From positions 1-37,136 of the forward strand of contig JBCBEX010000037.1 in assembly GCA_038528235.1 (NCBI GenBank): 37,136 nt of DNA, given 5' to 3'. The notes under the pieces are model-generated. The model was not told the DNA's origin and did not search any database. It saw nothing but the letters and a program-made list of their open reading frames with translations. Source of the stretch: JBCBEX01 sp038528235. GTDB lineage: Bacteria; Bacteroidota; Rhodothermia; Rhodothermales; Rubricoccaceae. The translations under genes were made by a program, and so were the position numbers. This document shows positions 24,634-34,100 of the stretch, piece after piece. Positions within the stretch are counted from its first letter, which is position 1, and the number at the start of each line of letters is the position of its first letter.

Positions 24634-26484
24634 ATGTGTGGCATCGTCGGCTACATCGGCACGCGTCAAGCAAGCGACCTCCTCGTCACCGGCCTCAAGC
24701 GCCTCGAATACCGCGGGTATGACTCGGCTGGCGTGGCCGTCGTCAACGGCAGCGTCTCGATCCGCAAGAAGCGGGGCAAGGTCGGCGAACTCGCCAGCGC
24801 GCTCGAGGCGAGCCCGGTGCACGGCACGCTCGGCATCGGTCACACGCGGTGGGCCACCCACGGTGCGCCGAACGACGTCAACGCGCACCCGCACACGGCC
24901 CCGAATGGGCGGTTCGCGCTCGTGCACAACGGCATCATCGAGAACTACGGTGCCATCCGCAAGCGCCTCATCACCGACGGCTACACGTTCCACAGCGACA
25001 CCGACACGGAAGCACTCGTCCACCTCATCGACGACGTGCAGCGCAAGACGCGCCTCTCGCTTGCCGAGGCCGTACGGCAGGCGCTCACGCAGGTTCGCGG
25101 TACGTACGGCATCGTCGTGGTGAGCGAGGACGACCCCGATATGCTCATCGCGGCGCGGCTCGGGAGCCCGCTCATCCTCGGTCTGGGTGAGGGCGAGAAC
25201 TTCGTGGCGTCCGACGCAAGCCCGCTCATCGAGCACACGCGGCACGTGGTCTACCTCAACGACGGCGAGATGGCTGTCGTCCGGCGCGATGGCTACGAGG
25301 TCTTCTCCATCGAGGGCGCGCCCGTCGCCAAGGAGGTGCACGAGTTGGAGTGGGACCTCGAGCAGATCGAGAAGGGAGGCTACGAGCACTTCATGTTCAA
25401 GGAGATCATGGAGCAGCCCGAGGCTATCGAGAACGGTCTGCGCGGACGCCTGCGGCCCGACCTCGGCGAGATTCACCTCGGCGGCCTCCAGACGCCGGAG
25501 GTCCTTCAGACGCTCCGCGACGCGAAGCGCATCCTGATCTGCGCCTGCGGAACGTCCTGGCACGCCGGGCTCGTCGGGGAGTACCTCATCGAGCGGCACG
25601 CGCGCATCTCCGTCGAGGTCGACTATGCGAGCGAATTCCGCTATCGCAACCCGGTCTTCCAGGAGGGTGATGTGATGTTCGTGATCTCGCAATCGGGCGA
25701 GACGGCCGACACGCTCGCGGCGCTGCGCAAGGCGAAGGAAGCAGGCGTGCCTGTCTACGGGATCTGCAACGTCGTCGGCTCCACGATCGCGCGCGAAACC
25801 GAAGCAGGTGCGTACCTCCACGCAGGACCGGAGATCGGCGTGGCTTCTACGAAGGCGTTCACCGGGCAGGTGTCCGTCCTGACGATGATCGCGCTCATGC
25901 TCTCGAAGGAACGCGGCGTCGATCACAACGGCTCGATGCCAGCCTACCAAGCCTACCTCGACGCGCTCGCGGGTATCCCCGACCTCATGCGCAAGGTGCT
26001 GAAGCTCAACGACACCATCGAGCAGATCGCGCGCGACTACCGCTGGGCCCAGAACTTCCTCTACCTCGGGCGCGGCTGCAACTTCCCCGTCGCCCTCGAA
26101 GGTGCGCTCAAGCTCAAGGAGATCAGTTACATCCACGCCGAAGGCTACCCGGCAGCCGAGATGAAGCACGGCCCGATCGCGCTGATCGACCAGTTCATGC
26201 CGGTCGTGTTCATCGCCACGCGCGACGCGATCTACGAGAAGGTCGTTTCCAACATCGAGGAGGTCGTCGCCCGCGGCGGCGAGGTCATCGCAATCACCGA
26301 CGAAGGCAACGACGAACTCGACGACCTTTGCAAGTACGTCATCCCCGTGCCGAAGACGCTCGACTGCCTAGAGCCGTTGCTCACGGTGATCCCGCTGCAA
26401 CTACTCAGCTACCACGTGGCCGTGATGCGCGGATGCGACGTCGACCAGCCTCGCAACCTCGCCAAGAGTGTGACGGTGGAGTAG
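24634..26484 (+). CDS. glmS: Glutamine--fructose-6-phosphate aminotransferase (isomerizing) GlmS
   Basis: Makes glucosamine-6-phosphate from fructose-6-phosphate and glutamine, the first step to UDP-GlcNAc for peptidoglycan and LPS. It is 616 aa from ATG 24634. This start puts the catalytic Cys at position 2 (MCGIVGYIG), which is exposed after Met removal; an upstream in-frame extension of 36 codons would hide it and is rejected. The glutaminase domain has RGYDSAG, IGHTRWATHG, NGIIENY and SDTDTE. Two SIS domains follow: ACGTSWHAG, ISQSGETADTLAALR and GVASTKAFTGQ, then ALEGALKLKEISYIHAEGYP and EMKHGPIALI. It ends in DQPRNLAKSVTVE, the standard ending. The 198-bp leader was inspected for a glmS ribozyme and none was recognised. 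Confidence 0.96.
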   Translation: MCGIVGYIGTRQASDLLVTGLKRLEYRGYDSAGVAVVNGSVSIRKKRGKVGELASALEASPVHGTLGIGHTRWATHGAPNDVNAHPHTAPNGRFALVHNGIIENYGAIRKRLITDGYTFHSDTDTEALVHLIDDVQRKTRLSLAEAVRQALTQVRGTYGIVVVSEDDPDMLIAARLGSPLILGLGEGENFVASDASPLIEHTRHVVYLNDGEMAVVRRDGYEVFSIEGAPVAKEVHELEWDLEQIEKGGYEHFMFKEIMEQPEAIENGLRGRLRPDLGEIHLGGLQTPEVLQTLRDAKRILICACGTSWHAGLVGEYLIERHARISVEVDYASEFRYRNPVFQEGDVMFVISQSGETADTLAALRKAKEAGVPVYGICNVVGSTIARETEAGAYLHAGPEIGVASTKAFTGQVSVLTMIALMLSKERGVDHNGSMPAYQAYLDALAGIPDLMRKVLKLNDTIEQIARDYRWAQNFLYLGRGCNFPVALEGALKLKEISYIHAEGYPAAEMKHGPIALIDQFMPVVFIATRDAIYEKVVSNIEEVVARGGEVIAITDEGNDELDDLCKYVIPVPKTLDCLEPLLTVIPLQLLSYHVAVMRGCDVDQPRNLAKSVTVE

Positions 26485-26510
26485 CAGGCGGGTAGCTACC
26501 AACTCGACGC

Positions 26511-27422
26511 TTACAGTGCGCTCGTCGGGTGCGCACCGGCTGGCATGGCGAAGGCCTCGTCGGGCATGTCAGGCTGGAACGCAACGTCGGTGACGGTGCC
26601 CTCGGCCGAGGCCGCGCCGATGCCGTCGCCGGTCCAGGCCCACGAGCGGAAGCCTTCCTGCAGGAGGATGGCGCCTTCCGGCCCCGCGACCGTCTGTGCA
26701 CCGTCGTAGATCATCAGCTTCTCAGGGTTGAAGCCCCCGTCCGGGAAGAAGGCGGGATAGGAAACGATGTAACGCACGCCGCCGACCTGGTCAGTTTCGG
26801 GGTCGAGGAGGAGGTAATAGTAGTCGTCTGGCGCGTCGCCGGTGCCTTCGTCGAAGGTGACGTAGACGAGGTCATACAGCCGGCCTTCGAAGGTCATCGT
26901 CCCGGCCATCTCCAGGTTGACGCCGGGGTCGGCGAGGACAAACGGCATGGCGACGAAGTAGTAGGGCGTCAGGCTCCAGAAGCGTGCGTCGGTGGGCAGC
27001 GAAGCGGTCGAGTCACTCACCCAGGCGGTCGTGCCCGTCCAGCCGAAGCGTGGGCCGTCGTCTATCGGCTCGCCCGCGGCGTCGCGCATCAGCGTATGGA
27101 TGGCCCGGCTGCTGAAGGTGTCGATGGTCTGCTCTGTGTCGATTGGATCGCCGCCGCCGAGGCGCGAGTAGGCGTATCGGAAGTGCAGCGGACCGTTGCC
27201 GTACCACGTCGTCAGCCCGCCATGCGCGTCGATGGCAGCGAGGACGCGCCGTCCGGCTTCTGAGGCGTCGAGTCGGGCTGTGGCTTCAGCAACGCGGGCC
27301 TCGACGTCGGCATCCGACGGCATCGCGAGGGCCGCAGTGTCCGATGAGACCGGGTCCGCAGGCGTGTCGGGCGCTTGGCACGCGGCAAGGGAGAGGAGAA
27401 GGCCGAGCAGGAAGACGCGCAT
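26511..27422 (-). CDS. Uncharacterised lipoprotein (possibly DUF6503-like)
   Basis: A 303-aa protein with a lipoprotein signal peptide: MRVFLLGLLLSLAAC, the acylated cysteine being C15. A low-complexity Ala/Asp/Pro spacer (~16-40) follows. The mature part is beta-rich with many aromatic residues (TTWYGNGPLHFRYAYSRL, SLTPYYFVAMPFVLADPG, YYYLLLDPET). It recalls lipid- or lipoprotein-binding sandwich folds (LolA/DUF6503-like); this link is from memory and weak. It is the most distal gene of the minus-strand cluster led by the AhpD-like gene, 68 bp after the metallo-hydrolase, and probably shares the cluster's regulation. It converges with glmS across only 26 bp, leaving very little room for a terminator. 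Function unknown. Confidence 0.82.
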   Translation of the reverse strand: MRVFLLGLLLSLAACQAPDTPADPVSSDTAALAMPSDADVEARVAEATARLDASEAGRRVLAAIDAHGGLTTWYGNGPLHFRYAYSRLGGGDPIDTEQTIDTFSSRAIHTLMRDAAGEPIDDGPRFGWTGTTAWVSDSTASLPTDARFWSLTPYYFVAMPFVLADPGVNLEMAGTMTFEGRLYDLVYVTFDEGTGDAPDDYYYLLLDPETDQVGGVRYIVSYPAFFPDGGFNPEKLMIYDGAQTVAGPEGAILLQEGFRSWAWTGDGIGAASAEGTVTDVAFQPDMPDEAFAMPAGAHPTSAL

Positions 27423-27490
27423 GGGGAGGACCGCAGAGGAGAACAGGCGCGCCGGACGGACCGACGCGCCTGCAGGGAGATGAACACCGG

Positions 27491-28456
27491 CTACGGGGCC
27501 GTGATGAAGCGAAAGCCCTCGCCGTCACGGATCGCCATGCCGAAGCCGGGGAATGGCATATGCGTGCCCCACACGCGCACGCCGTCGTCCGAAGCCATGC
27601 CGTAGAGCATGCGCCGCGTCGCGACTGTTTGCTCCGGAACGGTGTCGAAGGCGAAGATCCACTCCGGGCGCGCAAACGTCGCCACGTAGTGGTTGGCAGC
27701 GTCCGCCGTAACGAGCAGGCTCGCGTTACCCGAGGCGATCTGGAAGGCCATGTGGCCGGGTGTGTGGCCCGGAGCCGCCTTGGCCGTGATGCCCTCGGCG
27801 AGCGCCGCGCCGTCGTCGTAGAGCGACAGCACTCCCGCATCCATCAACGGTTGCAGCACCCCAAGCGCCATCGCGACGCCCTGGTTGGCCTGCGCGTTGT
27901 CGCCCGGCTCATAGCCGTCGAGGAACGCCTTCTCGGGGGCGGGGAAGTGATAGGATGCGTTCGGGAACGTCGGCGCGCCGTCACGCACCATGCCGCCGAC
28001 ATGGTCGCCGTGGAAGTGCGAGATCACCACCTTATCGATGTCGCCCGGGGAGAGGCCGGCGCCTGCCAGGCCGTTGAGCAGCTGCCCGTTCTCGCCGCCC
28101 ACGCCCGTGTCGATAAGCACGCGCTCGCCGCCGGTCTCCAGGAGCAGCACGTTCACGGCTGTTGCGGCATTGTCGGTCGGGAGGTTGTGCGCGGCGAGGA
28201 GGTCCTGGATCGCACCCTCTTCGGCGTTCGTGGCAAACGCGGCAGGCGGGATATTGAAGACGGTGTCGAGGAAGACGTGGGCCGTGATGTCGCCAATCTC
28301 GGCGCGGTAGTACGGTGTCGGCGTCGCGCCGTGGTCGTCGGAATGCGAGGCCACGGGCCACGGAGTGCTGGCAAAGACGGCAGGGGCAGCGGCTGTGCCG
28401 AGTCCGAGGAGGCCAAGGCCGCGCAGGGCGTCGCGGCGGGAGACAGAGGAGGACAT
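27491..28456 (-). CDS. Tat-exported metallo-beta-lactamase-fold hydrolase
   Basis: A 321-aa protein. The N terminus SSVSRRDALRGLGLLGLG, followed by an Ala-rich stretch, is a twin-arginine signal, so it is exported folded to the periplasm. The zinc motif HFHGDHVGG gives H147, H149, D151 and H152. Further ligands are the His in PGHTPGHMAF, the Asp in VTADAANHYV and the late His in WGTHMPFPGFG. VLIDTGVGG precedes them as usual. Among MBL-fold proteins it resembles quorum-quenching lactonase or alkylsulfatase-like hydrolases of ~300 aa, but the substrate cannot be told. It lies between the lipoprotein and the Old Yellow Enzyme on the same strand with gaps of 68 and 54 bp, which supports one transcript. 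A role in clearing oxidised or lactone compounds is an inference from context. Confidence 0.9.
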   Translation of the reverse strand: MSSSVSRRDALRGLGLLGLGTAAAPAVFASTPWPVASHSDDHGATPTPYYRAEIGDITAHVFLDTVFNIPPAAFATNAEEGAIQDLLAAHNLPTDNAATAVNVLLLETGGERVLIDTGVGGENGQLLNGLAGAGLSPGDIDKVVISHFHGDHVGGMVRDGAPTFPNASYHFPAPEKAFLDGYEPGDNAQANQGVAMALGVLQPLMDAGVLSLYDDGAALAEGITAKAAPGHTPGHMAFQIASGNASLLVTADAANHYVATFARPEWIFAFDTVPEQTVATRRMLYGMASDDGVRVWGTHMPFPGFGMAIRDGEGFRFITAP

Positions 28457-28510
28457 GCGTGTAACGAGGGTTGATGAGGGGATGGTTGAAGAGAAGGCAG
28501 GGCTTGGAGG

Positions 28511-29647
28511 TCAGGCGACCTTTGCCTGGGTGAGGGGACGGACCTCCACGTCAGAGGCGGGCCAGAGCGGATAGTCTGTGTAGCCAGCGGCACCGCCGCC
28601 GTAGTACGTGCGCGGGTTGGCCGTCGCGATGGGGGCGTCGAGCCCGGCGGCCTGCGCGGCAAAGCGGAGCGGAAGGTCGGGGTTGGCGATGAACGGGCGG
28701 CCGTAGGCGATCAGGTCGGCTTGACCGTCGCGCACCGTCCGTTCGCCGTCCGTGCGTTCGTAGTCACCGTTGGCGATCACGGTGCGTGGGAAGCGCTGGC
28801 GCGTAAGCCGGATGAAGTCGGGCTGCCCATCTTGTGCGGTGCCCATGTAGCGATTCGGGCGCATCGCGTGGACGTAGGCGAGGCCTGCGTCGGCCATCCG
28901 TTCGATGGCATACCCGAACGTAGCCACGGGATCGTCGTCCACGACGCCGTTTGCCCCGGTCCCGAACGAGAAGCGCACGCCCACACGGTCGGCGTCCCAC
29001 TCCTGCAGGATCGCCTCGGTGACGTCGAGCAGAAACCGAACGCGGTTGGGGACGGAGCCGCCGTAGGCATCGGTGCGCGTGTTGGTGCCGCTCGCGAGGA
29101 ATTGCTCGATGAGGTAGCCGTTGGCCGCGTGAATCTCGACGCCGTCGAAGCCCGCCCGCTTGGCGTTGGCTGCGCCGATCTGGAAGGCCTCGACCGTCTC
29201 GGCGATCTCGGCGACCGAGAGCGGGTGCGGCACCTCATAGTCCGCCTTCGAGCCGTCCGGGAGCGGGACGCGCTTGCCCGTGATCGGAATCGGCGAGGGC
29301 GCGACCGGGAGCTTGCCGTCGAGGAACGCCGAGTGCGACCGCCGCCCGACGTGCCAGAGCTGCAGCACGATACGGCCACCCACGGCGTGCACGAGGTCTG
29401 TGACTGCGCGCCAGGCCGCCACGTGCGCGTCGCTATGGATGCCGGGCGTGTCCGGGTAGCCTACGCCGCGCGGTGTCACCTGCGTGGCCTCGGCGATGAG
29501 CAGGCCCGCTGCGGCGCGCTGTGCGTAGTACGTCGGCGCGAGGACGTTGGGGATGTGATCCGGATGTCGGCTGCGCGTCAGCGGGGCCATCACCAGCCGG
29601 TTGGGCAGCGTAAGCGGACCGAGCCGGTAGGGGGTGAGCAGCTTCAA
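28511..29647 (-). CDS. Old Yellow Enzyme family alkene reductase
   Basis: FMN-dependent, NAD(P)H-using ene-reductase acting on alpha,beta-unsaturated carbonyls, quinones or nitro compounds; cytosolic. It is 378 aa. The start codon is TTG at 29647; similarity to the family N terminus (KLLTPYRLGPLTLPNRLVMA) fixes it there, since the next ATG lies inside that motif. Key segments: MAPLTRSR, EATQVTPRGVGYPDTPGI, QLWHVGRRSH, FDGVEIHAANGYLIEQFL with the substrate H and N pair, SGTNTRTDAYGGS, and YGRPFIANPDLPLR near the end. The catalytic Tyr region is typical of the plant/bacterial OPR-NemA branch. The gene follows marR by 83 bp. A TTG start may lower its expression relative to neighbours. Confidence 0.94.
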   Translation of the reverse strand: MKLLTPYRLGPLTLPNRLVMAPLTRSRHPDHIPNVLAPTYYAQRAAAGLLIAEATQVTPRGVGYPDTPGIHSDAHVAAWRAVTDLVHAVGGRIVLQLWHVGRRSHSAFLDGKLPVAPSPIPITGKRVPLPDGSKADYEVPHPLSVAEIAETVEAFQIGAANAKRAGFDGVEIHAANGYLIEQFLASGTNTRTDAYGGSVPNRVRFLLDVTEAILQEWDADRVGVRFSFGTGANGVVDDDPVATFGYAIERMADAGLAYVHAMRPNRYMGTAQDGQPDFIRLTRQRFPRTVIANGDYERTDGERTVRDGQADLIAYGRPFIANPDLPLRFAAQAAGLDAPIATANPRTYYGGGAAGYTDYPLWPASDVEVRPLTQAKVA

Positions 29648-29730
29648 GAGAGTAGAGGTGCGATGAGTAGAAGAAAGGCAAACACGACGTGTTCAGGACG
29701 GACATTGCCGAGCAGGACGTACGCTAGTCG

Positions 29731-30189
29731 TCAGGCAGTGAGTCGGTCGAGCAGATCCGCAACCCGGTTGGCGTCGGCGTCGGAGAGCGCCTGGGTAACC
29801 TGGTCGAGCGCATCCACGCGTGCGTCGATCTCGGCGAGCAAGGCGTCGCCTGTGTCGGTCAGCGCCACCACGACGCGGCGGCGGTCGGTGTCGCTGGGGC
29901 GCTTCTCGACCAGCCCGCGTCCTTCGAGCCGTGCGACCAGCCGCGACGTGTCCGAGCCTCGGTCGAGCATGCGCTCGCGGATGCACTTCGTGCTCAGCGG
30001 GACGCCAGGCTCCCGTCGCTCCTGACCGCGGAGAATGCGCAGGACGTTGAACTGGGGCTGGGTCAGCCCATGCGGCGTAAGGAACGCGTCGAATTCCTCC
30101 TTCAGCCATGCCGCCGAGCGCAGCAGCGTCGCCCGCAGGCGATGGTGCGGACTGGTGAAGCGGGCGTCGGAACGAGGAGGCGTTGCCAT
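29731..30189 (-). CDS. MarR-family transcriptional regulator
   Basis: A 152-aa winged-helix repressor from ATG 30189 (upstream in-frame extension rejected as it runs into the next gene). The HTH region is LTQPQFNVLRILRGQ, then LSTKCIRERMLDRGSDTSRL and VARLEGRGLVEKRP. The wing is SDTDRRRVVVALTDTG. The single cysteine, C69, lies in the HTH, and could be a redox or electrophile switch as in some one-Cys MarR proteins; this is an inference. The wording CIRERMLDRGSDTSRLV recalls a Bacteroidota-type subfamily. The gene sits between the AhpD-like gene and the Old Yellow Enzyme, all on one strand, so it likely controls this operon, perhaps through the palindrome at 30876-30890. Confidence 0.92.
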   Translation of the reverse strand: MATPPRSDARFTSPHHRLRATLLRSAAWLKEEFDAFLTPHGLTQPQFNVLRILRGQERREPGVPLSTKCIRERMLDRGSDTSRLVARLEGRGLVEKRPSDTDRRRVVVALTDTGDALLAEIDARVDALDQVTQALSDADANRVADLLDRLTA

Positions 30190-30268
30190 AGGAACGTGAG
30201 AACACGGAGACGTGGGCCGGGCACGATGAGGCGCACCCGACCCACGGAGGGAGCCTACTTCCGGAGAC

Positions 30269-30826
30269 TTAGGCCGCAATGGCTTCGGGCAGTGCCTTGG
30301 CAGCCGGGAAGTCGACGGGGAGGTCCGTGGCGTTGTGGAGGTAGTTCGAGAGCGTCTTGACGGAGATGAGCGCGACGAGATCCACGAAGTGCGCCTGCGT
30401 ATAGCCCGCATCGAAGAAGGCGTCAACGAGCGTGGTGTCGGGACGACCCTGCGTCTCTACGAAGGCGCGCGTGAGGCGGGTGAGCACGCCAAGCTTCAGG
30501 TCGTCGATGGTGCCAGCGCGGAGATCGAACGTCTGCGACTCGGTGAAGCCGTTCATCTTGGCCAGCGCGGTGTGCGCGGCGAGGCAGTACGAGCACGCGT
30601 TGACTTCGCTCGTGGCGAGGTAGACGGCCTGCACTTCGCGGTTGGTGAAGCGTGCCTTCTCGACGGCGTGCGCGAAGGCAAGGTTGGTCTGGAAGGCCTC
30701 GGGCGAGGACGCTTCGAAGGCGTAGAGGTTGGGGACCATCCCGATCTGCTGCTGGATCTGTTCCAGCGTCGCGCGGGCGTCGGCGTCGGTGATCTGGTCG
30801 AGGGTGGGAACGGAGAACGTTGCCAT
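30269..30826 (-). CDS. AhpD-like carboxymuconolactone decarboxylase family protein (alkylhydroperoxidase core)
   Basis: A 185-aa all-helical protein of the AhpD/CMD family. The redox site is E74-x3-C78-x2-C81-x3-H85 (EVNACSYCLAAH), the complete Glu/CxxC/His set of peroxidatic AhpD-like proteins; true CMD decarboxylases lack the CxxC. It probably reduces peroxides or acts as a disulfide carrier, though many family members have no proven activity. It is the first gene of the minus-strand run AhpD-like, marR, OYE, metallo-hydrolase, lipoprotein, with gaps of 79, 83, 54 and 68 bp. ATG 30826 lies about 50 bp downstream of the palindrome. Confidence 0.92.
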   Translation of the reverse strand: MATFSVPTLDQITDADARATLEQIQQQIGMVPNLYAFEASSPEAFQTNLAFAHAVEKARFTNREVQAVYLATSEVNACSYCLAAHTALAKMNGFTESQTFDLRAGTIDDLKLGVLTRLTRAFVETQGRPDTTLVDAFFDAGYTQAHFVDLVALISVKTLSNYLHNATDLPVDFPAAKALPEAIAA

Positions 30827-31166
30827 GGGAGGAGGTGTGTTGGGTTGAAGATGGGTGGAGCAACATCAAAGTCGCAACATCAATTATGTTAACCGGACGG
30901 CGCGTCGCGCAGAGCCCTTACCCGTGCCGTCAAAAAAATTCGAGAGGCAGCCCCGAGACGCATGGGCACACCAACACCTGTCCGTGACCGCGGTCGACGC
31001 CGTTTCACAGTGCTACCCCCGCTCACCCGATCGCTGCCGCCCGACCGATGCGGAGTCGAGCGCGTCGCGTGCGGTCGGGAAATTTCGAGCAGGCTGAACC
31101 GTTTCGACCGGCGAGGCAGGATATCTTGCGGGGTTGGTAGCGCTTCCAATCTCATTTCCGATCGAC
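30827..31166. other. Divergent promoter region between AhpD-like gene and icmF
   Basis: The 340 bp hold no gene. The AhpD-proximal end carries the direct repeats and palindrome at 30860-30890. The icmF-proximal end has TATCTTG (31122-31128), 39 bp before the icmF start. It is close to the Bacteroidota -7 element TAnnTTTG, but lacks one T and has no clear upstream partner, so it is only a weak promoter guess. Confidence 0.5.
30860..30890 (-). promoter_or_regulatory. Candidate MarR operator: direct repeats and palindrome
   Basis: Two copies of GCAACATCAA lie at 30860-30869 and 30874-30883, 14 bp apart. The second overlaps a perfect inverted repeat AACAT-CAATT-ATGTT (30876-30890). A 15-bp palindrome about 50 bp upstream of the first gene of a MarR-containing operon is what a MarR operator looks like. 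The local AT-rich bases contrast with the GC-rich flanks and could also include the promoter. Confidence 0.5.
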
Positions 31167-34100
31167 ATGGCCGATCTCCCCACGACTGCTCAGATCACCG
31201 CCGCACAGGCCCGGACTCACCCCGTCCGCTTCGTCACGGCCGCGAGCCTGTTCGACGGGCACGACGCCGCCATCAACATCATGCGGCGCATCCTCCAGCA
31301 GCAGGGGGCCGAGGTGATCCACCTCGGCCACGACCGCTCCGTGCTCGATCTCGTGGAAACGGCCATCCAGGAGGACGCCGACGGCATCGCCGTGTCCTCC
31401 TACCAGGGCGGGCACAACGAGTACTTCCGCTACATGGTCGACCTCCTGCGCCAACGCGGCGCGGCCCACATCAAGGTCTTCGGCGGCGGCGGCGGCGTCA
31501 TCGTCCCGGAGGAAATCGCCGAGTTGGAGGCCTACGGTGTGGCGAAGATCTACAGCCCCGAGGACGGCATGCGCCTCGGCCTCGAAGGCATGATCGCGGA
31601 TATGATCGCGAAAGCAGGGGGTAGGGAAATTGGGAGAGGGGACGGGGACGACGGTGACGAGAACCAACCACCGCCCCACCCTGACACTGCGACACGGCCG
31701 CACCCCTCCGATGTCCAGGCCGTCGCCGAGGCCCTCACCGCCGTCGAGCTTCAGGCGACCGAACCGGGCGGCGATGGTGCCCCCGGACTTGCGACCTACG
31801 ACCTGCGGCCTACGACTACGACGGCGCCGGTGCTGGGCATCACCGGCACGGGCGGCGCGGGCAAGTCGACGCTGACCGACGAACTCGTCCGGCGCTTCCT
31901 CACCGACTTCGAGGACCTGCACATCGCGATTCTCTCCGTCGACCCGACGCGGCGGCGCACGGGCGGGGCGCTCCTCGGCGACCGCATCCGGCTCAACAGC
32001 CTCTACGGCGACCTCGCCCGCGACGCTGACGGCCGTGCCCGCGTCTACATGCGCTCGTTCGCCACGCGGCAGGCGCACCGTGCGACGAGCCAGGCGCTCC
32101 GCGACGCCATCGGCGTGTGCCAGGCGGCGGGCTTCGACCTCGTGATCGTCGAGACCGCTGGCATCGGGCAGAGCGACACCGAGGCCGTCGACCTCGCCGA
32201 CCTCACGCTATATGTCATGACGCACGACTTCGGTGCGCCGACGCAGCTCGAAAAAATCGGGATGCTCGACCTCGCCGATGTGGTCGCGCTCAACAAGTTC
32301 GAGCGGCGCGGTTCCGAGGACGCCCTCCGCGCCATCAAGAAGCAGATGCAGCGCAACCGCGCCGCCTTCGACCGCAGCCCGGACGCCATGCCCGCCTACC
32401 CGACGATGGCGGCGCGCTTCAACGACCCCGGCGTGACGGGCCTCTACCTCGCGCTCCTCGACCGGCTCAACGACGCACACGGCTTTGGGCGCACCTCGGC
32501 CACGTACGACGTGGAGAGCCTGCCGCCGATGGACCCGGAGGCCCTGGCTATCCTGCCGCCGAAGCGCCAGCGCTACCTCGCCGAGATCGCAGACACCTGC
32601 CGCACCTACCACCAGCACGTCGAGCAGCAGGCCGAAGTCGCGCGGATGTGGGGCGAGGCTAAAGGGGCGCGCCACCAGGTACAGGCTTGGGCGCCACCCG
32701 ACGCCGCGCAGCTCACGGCACGCCTCGACGACATGGTCGACCACTGGTGGAGCCAACTCGATGCGCGCAGCCGCCATCTGCTGGAGCACTGGGACGAAAA
32801 CGCCGCGCGCTACCGCCAGGACGAATTCGTCTACCAGGTGCGCGGGCGCGACATCCGCCAGCCGCTCTACCACACCACGCTCTCCGGCACGAAGGTGCCG
32901 CGCGTCGCCCTGCCGCGCCTTTCCGACGCGGGCGACCGGCTCCGCTTCGCACTCCTCGAAAACCTCCCCGGCTACTTCCCCTACACGGCTGGCGTCTTCC
33001 CGCTCAAGCGCACCGGCGAGGACCCGACGCGCATGTTCGCGGGCGAGGGCAGCCCGGAACGCACCAACCGCCGCTTCCATCTTGTCAGCGAGGACATGCC
33101 CGCCGCACGCCTCTCGACGGCCTTCGACAGCGTCACGCTCTACGGCCGCGACCCACACGAGCGCCCCGACATCTTCGGCAAAGTCGGCAACGCGGGCGTC
33201 TCCGTCTGCACGCTCGACGACATGAAGAAGCTCTACTCAGGCTTCGACCTCTGCGCGCCGACGACGTCCGTCTCGATGACGATCAACGGCCCCGCGCCGA
33301 TGCTCCTGGCGATGTTCATGAACACCGCCATCGACCAGCAGGTGGAGCGCTACCTCCAAGAGGAGGGCCGCGTCGCCGAGGCAAAGGCCGTGCTTGCGAA
33401 GCGCACGCGGAAGAAGTACGTCCCCTACGGCCCCACCGGTATCGCCGAGGGCCTGCCGCCCAACCACGACGGCTTCGGGCTCGGTCTGCTCGGCATCAGC
33501 GGAGCCGAACTCGTCGCGGAGGGCGTGCTGAGCCAGGAGGAGTACGACGACCTCGCCGCGCGGGCGCTCGCCTCGGTGCGCGGCACGGTCCAGGCCGACA
33601 TACTCAAAGAGGACCAGGCGCAGAACACCTGCATCTTCTCGACCGAGTTCGCGCTGCGGATGATGGGCGACATCCAGCAGTACTTCATCGACCACGGCGT
33701 CCGCAACTTCTACAGCGTCTCGATCTCGGGCTACCACATCGCTGAGGCAGGGGCCAACCCAATCACGCAGCTCGCCTTCACGCTCGCCAACGGCTTCACG
33801 TTCGTGGAGTACTACCGCGCTCGCGGCATGGACGTGGACGCCTTCGCGCGCAACCTGTCGTTCTTCTTCTCGAACGGCATGGACGCCGAGTACGCTGTGC
33901 TCGGCCGCGTCGCCCGTCGCATCTGGTCCGTGGCGATGCGCGACCTCTACGGGGCCGACGACCGCAGCCAGAAGCTGAAGTACCACATCCAGACGTCTGG
34001 CCGCAGCCTCCACGCGCAGGAGATCGACTTCAACGACATCCGCACCACCCTCCAGGCGCTGATGGCGATCTACGACAACTGCAACAGCCTCCACACCAAC

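Noticed and set aside
24625..26169. Minus-strand open frame of 514 codons
   Set aside because: Antisense of glmS; long antisense frames are expected in GC-rich DNA with a third-position GC bias.
27143..28474. Plus-strand open frame of 443 codons
   Set aside because: Antisense of the Tat-exported metallo-hydrolase and of the lipoprotein 5' end; no recognisable domain.
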